64,000 nt of DNA from Dethiosulfovibrio peptidovorans DSM 11002 (GCF_000172975.1 NZ_ABTR02000001.1:1402501-1466500); one strand, 5' to 3'. Numbered from the stretch's first letter, positions 17,024 through 25,716 are shown. The notes: a model not told the origin generated them from the sequence alone. Program-made: numbers and translations.

Positions 17024-18067
17024 CTATTCCTTCGCCGCCTCGTTCGCCCTGGTGGCGCACTGCACCGCCAGGTCAAGCCATTCCTGACTCACCTTGGTCT
17101 TGAGCCACTTCACGTATTCGGGCTGTCCTTTTTTCCTGAACAGATCCATCTCGTTTTCGTTGGGAGAGTATACCTCCATCCCCTTTTCCTTCAGATACTG
17201 CACCTGTTTGGAGTCAGCCGCCTCCACTTCCATGCGGCTGATGCGATTGGCCTCCTTGGCCGCTTCGACGACTACCTTGCGATCCTCCTCGGAGAGGGAA
17301 TCGAACAGGTCACCGTTCATGACCAGGAACTGATCTGAGTACTGTATGTTGGCCAGAGTCATGTATTTCTGTACCTCGTAGAGGCTTCCTATGACTATGT
17401 ACATGGCCGGGTTCATCTGACCGTCCACGACTCCTGTCTTGAGGGCCATGTAGAGTTCCGTCCAGGGAATGGGGGTTCCGCTGGCTCCGAAGGCCTTGTA
17501 TATGGCCAATTGTCCCTCGTCCATTCCTCTGAACTTGAGCCCCTTGAAGTCGTCCGGGCCGTGTATGGCTCTCTTCGAGTTGGTGAAGGCCAGGAATCCG
17601 CCTTCCTCAACCGCCTCCAACAGCACCGCTCCGGTCCTGTTGCGGAACTCCTCCTGGGCTTTCTTCCAGTACTGGCTTTTATCGAAGAATATGTGGGCCG
17701 CCTCGTAGGAGTCGAACATGAAGGGTATGGACGAGGCGTATATCTCGGGGAAAACCGGGGCTACTCCTGCGAAGGAGGCTATGTTGGCCATAGGCTGGTT
17801 AAGGCCGGTCTTCATCAGGAGCTCCATTCGCTCCTCTTCCGTTCCCAGCTGGCTATCGGGGAAGAGCTCGAAGGTAACCCGTCCCTCGGTTCCCTCCTCG
17901 ACCAACTTCTTGAAGTTTTCCGCGAAGGCGTGGACTGCGTTATCCTCCGCTTTCGGCGGTCCGTTGTAGGACATCTTCACCGTAACCGCCGTAGAGGTGG
18001 CCGCGGTGAGCCCCATCAATATCAAGGACATAAGCAGTATAGTCAATGTACGTCTGAAGACTTTCAC
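17024..18067 (-). CDS. dctP: TRAP transporter solute-binding protein (DctP)
   Basis: A 347-residue extracytoplasmic binding protein. The signal peptide is residues 1-28 (RRTLTILLMSLILMGLTAA, cleavage near STA-V). The mature protein has the conserved GTEEERMELL stretch, FRGMDEGQLAIYKAFGASGTPIPW (the family's substrate-contacting Arg region near 160, in two motifs), and KTGVVDGQMNP. It is the first gene of a dctPQM operon whose last gene encodes a D-Ala-D-Ala dipeptidase, which hints at, but does not prove, a peptide or organic-acid substrate linked to D-alanine. Confidence 0.94.
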   Translation of the reverse strand: MKVFRRTLTILLMSLILMGLTAATSTAVTVKMSYNGPPKAEDNAVHAFAENFKKLVEEGTEGRVTFELFPDSQLGTEEERMELLMKTGLNQPMANIASFAGVAPVFPEIYASSIPFMFDSYEAAHIFFDKSQYWKKAQEEFRNRTGAVLLEAVEEGGFLAFTNSKRAIHGPDDFKGLKFRGMDEGQLAIYKAFGASGTPIPWTELYMALKTGVVDGQMNPAMYIVIGSLYEVQKYMTLANIQYSDQFLVMNGDLFDSLSEEDRKVVVEAAKEANRISRMEVEAADSKQVQYLKEKGMEVYSPNENEMDLFRKKGQPEYVKWLKTKVSQEWLDLAVQCATRANEAAKE

Positions 18068-18150
18068 GATAAAACACTTCCCTTCGATGATATGTCAGAG
18101 CGAAGCCCTGTATCGTCAATTCTAAATAGTCGTAGGTGTTTTTGCAACAA

Positions 18151-18185
18151 GAGAGGGAACGTACCTGAAAGGTGCGCTCCCTCTC
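18151..18185 (-). terminator. Terminator of the ccdA operon
   Basis: GAGAGGGA and TCCCTCTC arms enclose an inner ACCT/AGGT stem. On the minus strand the sequence TTGTTGCAAAAAC follows. It ends the thioredoxin-ccdA operon just before the TRAP promoter region. Confidence 0.7.
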
Positions 18186-18194
18186 TATCCTTGC

Positions 18195-18893
18195 CTAGGC
18201 AACGTAGAGGAAGTAAGCTCCCGCTGCCACCACCAGCCATCCGCATATCTGGGAGATCACGAAAGGCCCTTTGCTGTTGTCGGTCCAGTTCATGTATCGA
18301 TCCAGACCGTTCGCGAAGGTTCCGGCCAGGAGAATGACCAAGGCGTAGCCCAGGCCGTAGAGGGTCACGATCGACGCCCCCCTGGCGAGGCTGTCAGTCG
18401 ATGCCTTCATGGCTATGACCAGCATAGGGGCCATGTAGGCGAAGGTGCAGGGGCCCAGTGCCATGCCGGATACCGTTCCAAGAGCCAGGGCTCCCAGCAG
18501 ACCCTTTTTGTTCCCGGCCTTTATGTTTCCCGAAACGAACCATGGGATCGTTATCACGTCCAGAAGATGAAGGCCGAAGACGAAGAGAACCGCCGATACG
18601 ATGTAGTTCATGGCGGAGCTGAGTCCCTGCATTAGAGCTCCTGCTGAGGCTATAACCATACCGACAAGAGCTATGTTGACCAGTATCCCCAGGGAGAAGG
18701 CCCCCGATACCATAAGAGCGTTCTTTGTCCCCTTTTCCTCCTGCCCCTGGATATAACCGACTACAAGTGGTATGCTCACCAAGCTGCAAGGGCTCAGAAG
18801 GACGCTGAATATGCCCCATGCGAAGGCCGCCACCAGAGCCGCCGATCCTGTGCCTGACAGGGCGGCCTGAACCGCGGCAAGCAGGTTACCCAA
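18195..18893 (-). CDS. ccdA: CcdA/DsbD-type transmembrane thiol-electron carrier
   Basis: A 232-residue membrane protein with about six helices that moves reducing equivalents from cytoplasmic thioredoxin to an extracytoplasmic partner. The two redox cysteines are seen in the family motifs LLSPCSLVSIPLVVGY (near 34) and MALGPCTFAYMAP (near 162), one in each half. The TTG start at 18893 has GGGAG eight bases upstream. It lies 15 bases after the Sec-containing thioredoxin-like gene, in the same operon, so that protein is its likely electron acceptor. Alternatives such as cytochrome c maturation are less likely because no other ccm genes are here. Confidence 0.9.
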   Translation of the reverse strand: MGNLLAAVQAALSGTGSAALVAAFAWGIFSVLLSPCSLVSIPLVVGYIQGQEEKGTKNALMVSGAFSLGILVNIALVGMVIASAGALMQGLSSAMNYIVSAVLFVFGLHLLDVITIPWFVSGNIKAGNKKGLLGALALGTVSGMALGPCTFAYMAPMLVIAMKASTDSLARGASIVTLYGLGYALVILLAGTFANGLDRYMNWTDNSKGPFVISQICGWLVVAAGAYFLYVA

Positions 18894-18908
18894 GGCGGAA
18901 TCTCCCGG

Positions 18909-19316
18909 TCATTTCAGGTCCTCCAGCTCGTATCCGAGCTCTTTCCAGCTGTCCTTGAGCTGTTCGGAGTTCATTATGCCCTCGTGCTTTAAGAGTAATT
19001 CTTCCTCGGGGGACAGGAATATCAAGGTGGGGACCACCCTTACTCCGTATTTTTTCGCGTAGTCCATGTTCTCCATGAGGTTTATCTTCCTGACCGTTAT
19101 GCCGCCGTACCTTTCCTCGAACCCTTCCAGGATTCGCGCCATCTCGACGCAGGCAGGTCAGCCCGGCGCGCTGAGGTCGAGGAGGATAGGATAATTCTCC
19201 GATGCCTTGTCCTCCGCCACGGCAGGTGTCTCCGTGCCTTTCAGTCCCTTGAAGTATAACGTTCCCCCGATGATAAGAAAGACGGTCACCAGGGTTATTA
19301 TCTTTCTCGTGTTCAT
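18909..19316 (-). CDS. Membrane-anchored thioredoxin-like selenoprotein (active site Sec-Pro-Ala-Cys)
   Basis: A 135-residue protein read through one in-frame UGA (19158-19160), interpreted as selenocysteine 53. Conventional ORF calling shows only the part after an internal ATG (19142). The full frame starts at ATG 19316 with GGAGG eight bases upstream. Residues 6-20 form a signal anchor. The segment LLDLSAPG-U-PAC-VEMARILEGF matches a thioredoxin active site (C-x-x-C) with Sec in place of the first Cys, and VRVVPTLIFLSPEEE supplies the cis-Pro loop. The open frame upstream of the UGA encodes the correct N-terminal strand, which argues against a chance stop. It is followed by ccdA. A candidate SECIS hairpin lies downstream of the UGA. 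The natural stop is also UGA. Confidence 0.85.
19118..19136 (-). promoter_or_regulatory. Candidate SECIS hairpin for the thioredoxin-like selenoprotein
   Basis: On the minus strand, CGAATCC and GGGTTCG pair over seven base pairs (one G-U) with loop TGGAA. The apical loop starts 28 bases after the UGA and has a G in its first two positions, which fits the usual description of bacterial SECIS elements (loop 16-37 bases from the UGA). No folding program was run. Confidence 0.55.
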
Positions 19317-19377
19317 CCGCTCCGCCTCCTTTCGGTGGAATATCCTACGCTTATTATAAGGTATCCTCGTCGATTTA

Positions 19378-19397
19378 GATAGGTAAAAATACCTATC
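19378..19397. promoter_or_regulatory. 20-bp perfect palindrome, possible operator
   Basis: GATAGGTA and TACCTATC flank AAAA in the region between the divergent selenoprotein and YitT-like genes. A TATAAT on the minus strand (about 19354-19359) could be the -10 box of the selenoprotein operon. The palindrome suits binding of a dimeric regulator; which one is unknown. Confidence 0.45.
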
Positions 19398-19451
19398 ATG
19401 GTGTTTAGAGAGCTTTCTTTATTTCTCGGAATTTTTAGTGGGAGGTTTGAA

Positions 19452-20342
19452 ATGGAGTTTATGTCGCCTAATCGCCTTGTAGGGCGTTTTGCGGAATTGG
19501 TCCGCAGGGAGTGGAACACCTTTTGGCTAGCTACCGTAGGGACTGTCCTGATGAGCTTTGCCATAGTGGCTCTTACGATTCCCTATCGTTTTGCCGGTGC
19601 CGGTCTGGCCGGCATCGCTATTTTGACAAAATATGTCTGGGATATCTCTCCGGCCTGGGCCATAGCTTTCGGAAACGTTTTCCTGCTCGGCTGGGGATGG
19701 AAGGTCCTGTCTCCTCGGTTCGTTCTCTGGACTCTTTACGTCTCTATGCTAACGTCAGGTGCGGTGGCGTTTTTTGAGCTGTTTTCCTATCCGATGCTAC
19801 AGGACGAGTTTCTGGCAGCTATCCTGGCCGGTGTCTTCGGTGGCCTGGGTATAGGATTGGTGTTTCGTGTGGGGGCCTCCACTGGGGGGACCGACGTCAT
19901 AGTGATGGCCGCCAGGAAGAGGTGGGGAGTCGACGTCGGTATGTACTCTTTTTACATAAATATAGCCATACTTCTCGGATCATGGTTCGTCGTAGATCTG
20001 GAGAAATTGTTGCTCGGGGGCGTTGCCCTGTACGTGGAGAGCCTGGTCATAGACAGCGTTCTCAAGTCATTCGACAGACGAAAGCAGATCACTGTAATAA
20101 CGTCCAGAGACGACGAGGTTCGGCGTTTTATCCTCGAAGTCCTTGGCAAGAGCGCTACTGTGGTCAAAGCCGAGGGGGCCTATACCGGCGACGAGAGGAT
20201 GATGTTTATCGTGGTCGTCAACAGGAGACAGGCCATGGAGCTAAAGCGTTTCGTCGTGTCGGTAGATCCCAGGGCCTTCATCGTTTTGTCCGACGTAGCA
20301 GAGGTGGTCGGAGAGGGATTCAAGCACTGGAAACATATCTAA
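19452..20342 (+). CDS. YitT family membrane protein
   Basis: A 296-residue protein with five to six predicted helices followed by a soluble C-terminal DUF2179 domain. The family motif VFRVGASTGGTDVIVMAAR is near 140-160, and the C-terminal part (ITVITSRDDEVRRFILEVLGKSATVV, in two motifs) matches DUF2179. The function of YitT proteins is not established. I chose the ATG at 19452, six bases after GGGAGG, rather than the ATG at 19398, which follows the palindrome directly and has no ribosome site. A terminator follows. Confidence 0.9.
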   Translation: MEFMSPNRLVGRFAELVRREWNTFWLATVGTVLMSFAIVALTIPYRFAGAGLAGIAILTKYVWDISPAWAIAFGNVFLLGWGWKVLSPRFVLWTLYVSMLTSGAVAFFELFSYPMLQDEFLAAILAGVFGGLGIGLVFRVGASTGGTDVIVMAARKRWGVDVGMYSFYINIAILLGSWFVVDLEKLLLGGVALYVESLVIDSVLKSFDRRKQITVITSRDDEVRRFILEVLGKSATVVKAEGAYTGDERMMFIVVVNRRQAMELKRFVVSVDPRAFIVLSDVAEVVGEGFKHWKHI

Positions 20343-20354
20343 TAAAAATAGAAA

Positions 20355-20391
20355 ACGGGAAAGAGGAGGGGAGTCTCCTGCTCTTTCCCGT
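20355..20391. terminator. Bidirectional terminator
   Basis: ACGGGAAAGAG pairs with CTCTTTCCCGT, with further inner pairing of GGAG and CTCC. It lies between the convergent YitT-like and DUF554 genes. Confidence 0.75.
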
Positions 20392-20395
20392 ATGG

Positions 20396-21100
20396 CTAGA
20401 TGAAAGCCGATATAATTGCCGCCACGAGGAGTGCCGGCAGCATGTTCATCACCTTTATCCTCTTTATCTCCAGTATCCCCAAGGATAAGCCGATGAGCAT
20501 TATCCCTCCGACCGCCGAGATCTCGTCTATCATGGTCTGGGTCATGTAGGGTTGAAGGGCGCTGGCCGCAAGGGTTATGGACCCCTGATACAGTAATACC
20601 GAAAGGGCAGACAGGCCTACTCCGACTCCCAGCGATACGGCGAAGGCCACCGACCCTATGCCGTCCATCAGCGATTTCGTGAGCAGCAGTCGGGGCCATT
20701 CCCCGATCCCTTCCTCTATGGCTCCCAGTATCGCCATGGATCCCATGCAGAACACCAACGAGGCGGTCATGAATCCCTCCGTTGCGTTTCCCGACGCCCC
20801 TATCCTTTTCTGTAGGGACTCGGCCCCTCTTCGCAGCCTTCCGTCCAGGTCGAGAAATTCCCCAGCTATTGTGCCTACAACGACGCTGAACACCAGCACC
20901 AGAACGTTCTCGGTGGATCCAGTCATGGACACCCCGAGCCACAGGGTCACGAGGCCGATAGAGTGAAAGGCCGCCGTGGTGACCGAGGACGGCAGGTTGG
21001 ATCTGAAAGTCAGGCCGAACAACGTTCCTATGACGATAGCGATGGCGTTGGCTATCGATCCGAAGAGCGGTATATGTTCGACTATCTGTCGCAACCACAT
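20396..21100 (-). CDS. DUF554 membrane protein (YdfK/YqgA-like)
   Basis: A 234-residue integral membrane protein with about seven helices. The N-terminal GSIANAIAIVIGTLFG and internal FCMGSMAILGAIEEG, then SLMDGIGSVAFAVSLG, match the DUF554 family. No function is established for the family; a transporter role is only a guess. It stands alone, with a long AT-rich stretch upstream (21101-21328) shared with the divergent dipeptidase gene. Confidence 0.88.
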   Translation of the reverse strand: MWLRQIVEHIPLFGSIANAIAIVIGTLFGLTFRSNLPSSVTTAAFHSIGLVTLWLGVSMTGSTENVLVLVFSVVVGTIAGEFLDLDGRLRRGAESLQKRIGASGNATEGFMTASLVFCMGSMAILGAIEEGIGEWPRLLLTKSLMDGIGSVAFAVSLGVGVGLSALSVLLYQGSITLAASALQPYMTQTMIDEISAVGGIMLIGLSLGILEIKRIKVMNMLPALLVAAIISAFI

Positions 21101-21328
21101 ATAGTTGCCTCCTTAAACTCGAATATAGAAAGAGATGATAGCACACAAAACCTTCCTATGCCGCCATATCGAGAGGATAGTGTAAAAAAACGAACAAAAA
21201 GAAAAAGAATAGAACATAAAGTTGATTCCTAAGGCCGAAATAGGTAGATTAAAAACTATGGAGGTGTCTTTACGGGGTTGGCGTGGTTTCGACGATAGGA
21301 GTTGCTTGGAACGAAAGGAGAGATTCCT

Positions 21329-22939
21329 GTGAGAAAATCCGCAATACGCTTCATAGGCGCTCTGGCTATTTCAGTATTTATGGTCGGTCCATCCCTCGGT
21401 TGTACCGACATCGTGGCTGGTAAGAATGCCACTGTGGACGGATCGGTGATAACGTCCCATACCGCCGACGGTGCCTTCTACGACGCCAGGGTCAGGGTTA
21501 TACCCGGAAGGACCCACGATAAGGGCGAGACCGCTCCGGTGTTCTGGAACATAACCAACGAGGAATACGGCCCGGCGGTCAAGATAGGCGAGATTCCCCA
21601 GGTGGAGAAGACCTACTCCTACTTCCACGTGGGATATCCCTTCATGAACGAGCACGGAGTGGCCATAGGAGAGACCACCATCGGTCAGAAGGAAGAGCTC
21701 AAGACCTTCCGCCCCGACGCCAGGGCTATCATGACTGTGGAGCAGCTGGAGGTCTTCGGCCTTCAGAGGGGCAAGACGGCCAGGGAGGCCATAAAGGTTA
21801 TGGGAGACCTGGCCGAGAAGTACGGTTTCCTGCCCTCCTGCGGCAGCGAGGGGGAGTGTCTGACCGTGACGGACTCCCAGGAGGCCTGGATATTCGAGCT
21901 TCGCAGCACCGGCATGATGTGGACTCCCGAAAGCGGCAAGCCCGGGGCCATATGGGTTGCCCAGAGGGTTCCGGACGATATGGTCGTCGTGGTGCCGAAC
22001 ATGAGCCGTATTCAGGAGATCGATCCAAACGACAAGGATAATTTCATGGTCGCCGAGGGGTACAGGCAGTTCGCCATAGAGATGGGATGGTACGACCCCG
22101 AAGGGGACGAGCCCTTCATATGGCAGAGGGCCTATTCTCCCCTAACCGGAAACGACGACTGGGCCCTTTCGTCCATGTGGGTGCGCAACAGGCTTCACAC
22201 GATCCACAAGATTCTCGCTCCCTCTCAGGAGTGGGATCCCAATGCAGAGACCATGTCCTATCCCTTCGCCATCAAGCCGGAGAAGAAGATATCCGTAGCT
22301 GACGTGATGGGGATGCTCAGAAGCCACATGACCGGAACCCCCTTCGATATGTACGAGGACGGGGCCTGGTACGTCAGGGATGGAGAGAAGTGCGTCAAGA
22401 GCCCTCTGGCCACCCCGTTCCCCAACAGGGACGTTCGTCGCCTTCTTGGAATCGATTACAACCGCCCCGTGTCCAAATGGGACTGTGCCTACAGCTTCGT
22501 CTCCCAGGCCAGGAGTGACGTTCCGGATGTCATGAGGACCATTCTCTGGTTCGGCTACGATAACCCTCATACCAGTTGCTACGTGCCCATATACAACGGC
22601 GTGACCGACACAAAGGAGAGCTGGAGAACCTTCGATCGCGAACAGTTCAGCCTCGAGTCGGCTCAGTGGGGATTCATCCTCTCCGACGAGCTGGTTAACC
22701 ACCGTTACGGTGACGCCATGGCCGATCTCAGAGCTGTTAGGGATCCCATGGAGAAAGGGTTCTTCGACCGCATAGCCGAGGTGGACGCCAAGGCCGCCAA
22801 TCTTTACAAAGAGAGCCCAGAGAAGGCCAGAAAATACCTCACCGATTTCACCTTGGAGTGTATGGACCAGGTGGAGAGAGCCTGGTGGGGACTTAACTGG
22901 AACCTCATAACCAAGTATAACAACAACAAGTTCCACTAG
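21329..22939 (+). CDS. C69 family dipeptidase, secreted
   Basis: A 536-residue N-terminal-nucleophile dipeptidase that releases amino acids from dipeptides. Residues 1-24 look like a signal peptide; after it comes Cys25 in GCTDIVAGKNATVDGS, the expected catalytic cysteine exposed by processing. Other family marks are YFHVGYPFMNEHGVAIGETT (two motifs near 95-115), a GSEGECLTVTDSQEAWIFEL region near 180, and NMVP-like VVVVPNM. I chose the GTG at 21329, seven bases after AAAGGAGA; the longer frame upstream lacks a ribosome site. Length matches the family. It acts outside the cytoplasmic membrane and would feed the amino-acid and peptide importers. It is monocistronic with a terminator. Confidence 0.92.
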   Translation: MRKSAIRFIGALAISVFMVGPSLGCTDIVAGKNATVDGSVITSHTADGAFYDARVRVIPGRTHDKGETAPVFWNITNEEYGPAVKIGEIPQVEKTYSYFHVGYPFMNEHGVAIGETTIGQKEELKTFRPDARAIMTVEQLEVFGLQRGKTAREAIKVMGDLAEKYGFLPSCGSEGECLTVTDSQEAWIFELRSTGMMWTPESGKPGAIWVAQRVPDDMVVVVPNMSRIQEIDPNDKDNFMVAEGYRQFAIEMGWYDPEGDEPFIWQRAYSPLTGNDDWALSSMWVRNRLHTIHKILAPSQEWDPNAETMSYPFAIKPEKKISVADVMGMLRSHMTGTPFDMYEDGAWYVRDGEKCVKSPLATPFPNRDVRRLLGIDYNRPVSKWDCAYSFVSQARSDVPDVMRTILWFGYDNPHTSCYVPIYNGVTDTKESWRTFDREQFSLESAQWGFILSDELVNHRYGDAMADLRAVRDPMEKGFFDRIAEVDAKAANLYKESPEKARKYLTDFTLECMDQVERAWWGLNWNLITKYNNNKFH

Positions 22940-22945
22940 ACCTCC

Positions 22946-22977
22946 CACGGCCCTCGCTTTTAAGGAGCGGGGGCCGT
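22946..22977 (+). terminator. Terminator of the C69 dipeptidase gene
   Basis: CACGGCCCTCGCT pairs with AGCGGGGGCCGTG over a short loop, and an outer ACCTCCC/GGGAGGT pair extends it. The T-run is split, with GTTTTTGAG a little further on. Confidence 0.65.
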
Positions 22978-23084
22978 GCTATTTCTGGGAGGTATGTTTT
23001 TGAGCACTTTTTGTCTATGCCGTTTTTGTTTTTTCTGCTTATCCAAGCTGTTTGGGAGTCGGCTGTAGTCATCTAGTTTGTACT

Positions 23085-23129
23085 GTTACGCAGATGATGT
23101 TACGCTTACAGCGTGCGGTTCACTGTAAG
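23085..23129 (+). promoter_or_regulatory. Direct and inverted repeats upstream of the LuxR-type regulator
   Basis: GTTACGC occurs at 23085-23091 and again at 23099-23105, fourteen bases apart. It is followed by the inverted pair CTTACAG (23105-23111) and CTGTAAG (23123-23129). They lie 50-95 bases before the GTG start of a MalT-like regulator, a position suited to autoregulation or activation. No clear -35/-10 pair was found. Confidence 0.4.
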
Positions 23130-23178
23130 GTCTAATATAGATTATTACCCGACTTCCATTTCAGGGAGGGGCTGTATT

Positions 23179-25677
23179 GTGAAAAACGTCCAGGAGAATT
23201 ACCGACCTCAGGTCCACTATTATTCCAACAGGTTAAAGGACAAGCTGAGGAAGATCCGTGACTTTAGAACGACGTTTATAGAGGCTCCCTCCGGTGCAGG
23301 CAAGACCACGGCCATACGAGATTTTTTCAATTGTCCGAATATGAATCCCCCTTCGATTCGTTGGTTCGTAGCCAGTGAGGAGCCTGGCACGTCGGGATGG
23401 ACCAGGTTTTGCCATGTCCTGGGGGAGATAGACCCCTACGTAGGATCCAGACTTTTGCACCTTGGTTTTCCAGTGGAGGACAATCAGGGAGAGGTCGCCC
23501 AGGCTCTCGTCGATCTGGTATGTGACGATGAAACTTACCTTATATGTGATAATTTTCAGTTTGTCCACAAAAACCTTCCTCTGTCGGTATGGAGGGCTCT
23601 AGTCGATCATGGTGGATATGGTCTTAGGGTGGTTATCATCACCCAGCAGCTCTCCTCCAGGGGGCTTGCGATTTTGGGCAATGCCAACGTTCTTAGGGTT
23701 GAGAACGAGGATCTGTGTCTCACGGAGGAAGAGATCGGAGACTACTACTGTCTGGCTGGGGTGGACTTGGACTTGGATCAGAGACGTCGTCTTTACCTTT
23801 ATTCGGAGGGATGGATCGCCGCACTGTATCTCCAGCTGGTGGGCTATGCCCGAACCGGGTCTCTTGAGGGCAGATCAAGTATTCACGAGCTTGTAAACGA
23901 GTTGCTTTGGAAAGGACTTTCTCTAGAGGATCGTCAGGTCCTGTTCCGTTTGTCTCCTTTCGACAGCTTTACCGTCCCACAGCTCTCATTCCTTCTCGGT
24001 CTTGATCGGGTTCCTGATGTTTTAGTCGAGAGATTGGGAGGGTGGCTCTTCGTCCGCTACGATATCGAAAGTCGTCGGTATTTTCTACATGCCATACTCC
24101 TGGATTTTGTTCGTTCCGCCATCCGAGATGAACCAGAAGCCTTTCAAAGAGGGATCCTGGCCGCCGCCGGGGAATGGTGTGCATCTCAGGGAGACAAGAC
24201 CCAGGCGTTGTTTTTTCTCTATCGCATATGTGATTATCGAGGGATTTTTTCGTTGGATCTTCATTGCTACGACATGACCAGGGCCACCTTGGACGCAGGG
24301 CGGGAATATATGTTGAAATTTCTTCGGGATACGGTAAATAACTCCACCGTCGAGATGCGATGCGACTACGCGTTTAATTTTATATCCATGGCCTTTGAGG
24401 CCTTTAACCTGGGGGACGTAGAGCTCTATGTCGGTCTCTGTCGAGAGATGGAGGCTGTCCTGGATGGCTACGATATAGACGAGGAAAGCCGTAGGTCCCT
24501 GAGGGGCGAGCTTTACCTTGCGAGGTCGTTCGGTTTCTACAACGATATAGAGGCAATGGGGAAGGACCATAGCCGTGCCTACGAGCTTCTAGGTCCCAAC
24601 AGTAGGCTCTTCAAGCCCGACACCCCTTGGACCTTCGGGTGGCCGTCGGTCCTGGGCATGTTCCACAGCGGGGCTGGCGAATTGGACAGGGAATTGTCCG
24701 ACATGGATCGGTGGCTCCCTCTGTATAATTCCCTGACTTCCGGAAACGGCAGTGGGGCGGAGTTGATATTCAGGGCGGAGGCCCTGCTTCATAAAGGCCG
24801 GGATGACGAGGCGGAGCCATTGGTCCTTCGGGCGCTGGAGATCACCAAACGATTGAACCAGGATAGCCTCTACCTCTGTGCGGCCTTTTTGTTGCAGAGG
24901 ATGGCCCTACTGAGGGGAGACGGACCGGTCTTCACAGAGGGTCGTGCAATGAGGGACCGATGTGCCCGTATGTCTTCCTACGCCCTGTCCAACCGCATAA
25001 CCGATGTGGCGACGGGCTTTGTATCCTGTCTCTTAGGTGATACAGAGGGAATGCCCTCCAGGGTGTGCTCCGAGGGGTTCCTAACGGGGGCTTCTCCCGC
25101 GGTCCCTTTCTCCTGCATGGTTTACGGCCGTCTAGCTCTTTTGACCGGTGGGGAGAGAGATCTCGTTTTAAGGTCCGAGGAGCTGCTGTTTCCGGCGCGA
25201 AGGTATCGAAACCTACTTGTGGAGATCTATATGGGGATCTATCTTTCCGTGGCCTACTCCCGTCTTGGCAGGGAATCCGACGGAGCCGAGGCCCTCGGCA
25301 GAGCCCTTGACATGGCCATGCCGGACGGACTTATACTGCCCTTTGCCGAAAACGCCGATGTCCTAGGGAGCTCTCTCGATGTGGTAATGGAGGAGCGCTG
25401 GAGCTCCGAAAGGAATAGGTTCTCCTCCTTCGTAAAACGCTATTCCCTGGGCAAGGAAAGGGTTCTACAAAGCCTCTCCGGCAGAGAAGCCGTGGAGGGA
25501 CTGACCTTCAGGGAAAACGACGTAGCCCTTCTGGTGAGCGAGGGGTTGAGCAACCGTGAGATAGCGAAGAGACTTTTCCTCTCCGAGAATACGGTAAAAT
25601 TTTATCTTAAATCTATCTTTCAAAAACTTGGCATAAGCTCTCGTAGGGATGTAAAGAAGATCTTATCGCTCCGCTAA
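23179..25677 (+). CDS. MalT-type LuxR family ATP-dependent transcriptional regulator
   Basis: An 832-residue cytoplasmic regulator of the signal-transduction ATPase (STAND) type. Walker A is APSGAGKTT (near 36-44) and Walker B is TYLICDNFQF. The middle part (about 330-750) is helical and TPR-like, as in MalT, and probably senses an inducer. The last 60 residues are a LuxR-type HTH: FRENDVALLVSEGLSNREIA then LFLSENTVKFYLKSIFQKL. I chose the GTG at 23179, behind GGGAGGGG; the frame stays open to 23113. It is followed after a terminator by a run of small, mostly secreted-protein genes on the same strand, which are its plausible targets, though that is inference. Confidence 0.9.
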   Translation: MKNVQENYRPQVHYYSNRLKDKLRKIRDFRTTFIEAPSGAGKTTAIRDFFNCPNMNPPSIRWFVASEEPGTSGWTRFCHVLGEIDPYVGSRLLHLGFPVEDNQGEVAQALVDLVCDDETYLICDNFQFVHKNLPLSVWRALVDHGGYGLRVVIITQQLSSRGLAILGNANVLRVENEDLCLTEEEIGDYYCLAGVDLDLDQRRRLYLYSEGWIAALYLQLVGYARTGSLEGRSSIHELVNELLWKGLSLEDRQVLFRLSPFDSFTVPQLSFLLGLDRVPDVLVERLGGWLFVRYDIESRRYFLHAILLDFVRSAIRDEPEAFQRGILAAAGEWCASQGDKTQALFFLYRICDYRGIFSLDLHCYDMTRATLDAGREYMLKFLRDTVNNSTVEMRCDYAFNFISMAFEAFNLGDVELYVGLCREMEAVLDGYDIDEESRRSLRGELYLARSFGFYNDIEAMGKDHSRAYELLGPNSRLFKPDTPWTFGWPSVLGMFHSGAGELDRELSDMDRWLPLYNSLTSGNGSGAELIFRAEALLHKGRDDEAEPLVLRALEITKRLNQDSLYLCAAFLLQRMALLRGDGPVFTEGRAMRDRCARMSSYALSNRITDVATGFVSCLLGDTEGMPSRVCSEGFLTGASPAVPFSCMVYGRLALLTGGERDLVLRSEELLFPARRYRNLLVEIYMGIYLSVAYSRLGRESDGAEALGRALDMAMPDGLILPFAENADVLGSSLDVVMEERWSSERNRFSSFVKRYSLGKERVLQSLSGREAVEGLTFRENDVALLVSEGLSNREIAKRLFLSENTVKFYLKSIFQKLGISSRRDVKKILSLR

Positions 25678-25716
25678 AACCGCAAAGACTACCCGAAAAG
25701 GGTGTACCGAAAACCG

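Noticed and set aside
18909-19142. A 77-codon ORF starting at an internal ATG, as an independent short gene
   Set aside because: It has no ribosome site, and the upstream frame through the UGA gives a complete thioredoxin-like N-terminus with a good start. The UGA is read as Sec.
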